Source of the DNA: Gemmatimonadota bacterium
GTDB lineage: Bacteria; Gemmatimonadota; Gemmatimonadetes; Longimicrobiales; Gaopeijiaceae
Direction: 5' to 3'
Assembly (NCBI GenBank): GCA_022563405.1
Contig: JADFNK010000014.1
Coordinates: forward strand, 1 to 40,014
DNA: 40,014 nt
Below the pieces are notes generated by a model that was given only the letters and a program-made list of their open reading frames with translations, made no database searches and was not told where the DNA came from. Below, piece after piece: positions 39,640 through 40,014 of this stretch (the stretch's first letter is position 1; every line of letters begins with the position of its first letter). Made by a program: the position numbers and the translations under genes.

Positions 39640-40014
39640 TCATCCCGATCCGTCGATAGGCTTTCCGGCTTTCGTAGTAATCTGGATCACCCCCCCCGAT
39701 GCCATGCTACCGTAGAGGGTCTCAGCGGCCGGACCTTTGATGATTTCGATGCTCTCGATGTCGTCGGGATTGATGTGGTCCAAAGCACTGCCCCCCGAGG
39801 CCCCCGAGTCCCCCGCGTCACCGAAGGAAGTGCCGATCCGGATACCGTCCACGTAGATGAGTGGCTGGTTATTGATCAAGATGTCTGAGAAGCCGCGGAT
39901 CCTGACCGCCGACCCCGGCTCTCCGTCCGCGCTCGACCTGGTGAAGTCGAGGCCGGGTGCCCTCGCGGCGAGCATCTGCTGCATCGGGGTCGTGGCGACC
40001 TGGTCGGGGATCGG
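39640..40014 (-). CDS. TonB-dependent receptor plug domain ending without a barrel (cut by window edge)
   Basis: The frame is open to the window edge and ends at TGA 39640. The visible 125 residues are a SusC/RagA-type plug: MLAARAPGLDF, GSAVRIRGFSDILINNQPLI, YVDGIRIG, LDHINPDDIESIEIIKGPAA and ETLYGSMASGGVIQITTKAG. In full receptors, about 700-900 beta-barrel residues follow this point; here the protein stops after PIDGSG. No barrel sequence is found in any frame between 39640 and the next gene. It is either a plug-only protein or a truncated receptor. Confidence 0.78.
   Translation of the reverse strand, partial: PIPDQVATTPMQQMLAARAPGLDFTRSSADGEPGSAVRIRGFSDILINNQPLIYVDGIRIGTSFGDAGDSGASGGSALDHINPDDIESIEIIKGPAAETLYGSMASGGVIQITTKAGKPIDGSG

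Noticed and set aside
1-40014. CRISPR array
   Set aside because: The direct repeats found are contiguous tandem units (15, 17 and 21 bases) or dispersed copies; none has regularly spaced unique spacers, and no cas gene was seen.

Overview
The window looks like a chromosomal segment of a GC-rich, Gram-negative environmental bacterium, most likely Gemmatimonadota or a close relative. This placement is inference from gene families, not from a marker gene. The supporting families are a TolB-N/TPR protein, a SusC-type TonB plug, DUF2911, DUF1080 and DUF6152 proteins, a 6-bladed beta-propeller, carboxypeptidase-regulatory-like proteins, many exported hydrolases, and a fused F420-cofactor synthase (FbiC). 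No rRNA, tRNA or CRISPR array was found.

Region 1 (1-317) is the 3' end of threonine synthase. Region 2 (about 320-8900) is an accessory island. It holds a Phd/Doc-like toxin-antitoxin remnant, a SUMF1-domain gene, an O-methyltransferase, a DUF1801 gene and three unrelated IS110-superfamily transposases, all on the minus strand. Single cargo genes are separated by copies of a palindromic repeat that resembles integron attC sites (1432-1440 joined to 2845-2913; 3927-4014; 5701-5749). The first copy is split by an IS1111-type element at 1441-2844, and copy 2 serves as the empty site. This fits a cassette array without a visible integrase, hit by the IS1111-attC type of insertion, but canonical R' boxes are missing, so the attC call is tentative.

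Region 3 (8970-18449) is mainly exported proteins: a PETase/cutinase-like esterase, a TolB-N/TPR protein and a BBE-type FAD oxidase (both minus strand), a DUF6152 three-gene cluster, a cupredoxin lipoprotein, a DUF2911 protein and a cupin. A 70-base copy of the esterase 3' end recurs at 13434-13502. The middle gene of the DUF6152 trio carries a 17-base tandem duplication that breaks its signal peptide frame.

Region 4 (18446-22382) is a tightly packed run: PAS-PAS histidine kinase, single-domain response regulator, and a NatA/NatB-type ABC exporter. Region 5 (22400-27222) has a DUF1080 protein, a carboxypeptidase-regulatory-like protein, a minus-strand operon (NAD(P)-binding protein, multi-pass membrane protein, CDP-alcohol phosphatidyltransferase) that looks like a lipid or envelope unit, and two small membrane proteins beside fbiC.

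Region 6 (27259-40014) has fbiC, then mostly secreted or periplasmic proteins: SnoaL-like, Ig-like, serine hydrolase, VOC, SGNH hydrolase, metallophosphoesterase, epoxide-hydrolase-like and beta-propeller proteins. It ends in a TonB plug domain that stops without a beta-barrel. The layout suggests a heterotroph with a large exported hydrolase set and F420-dependent redox chemistry.
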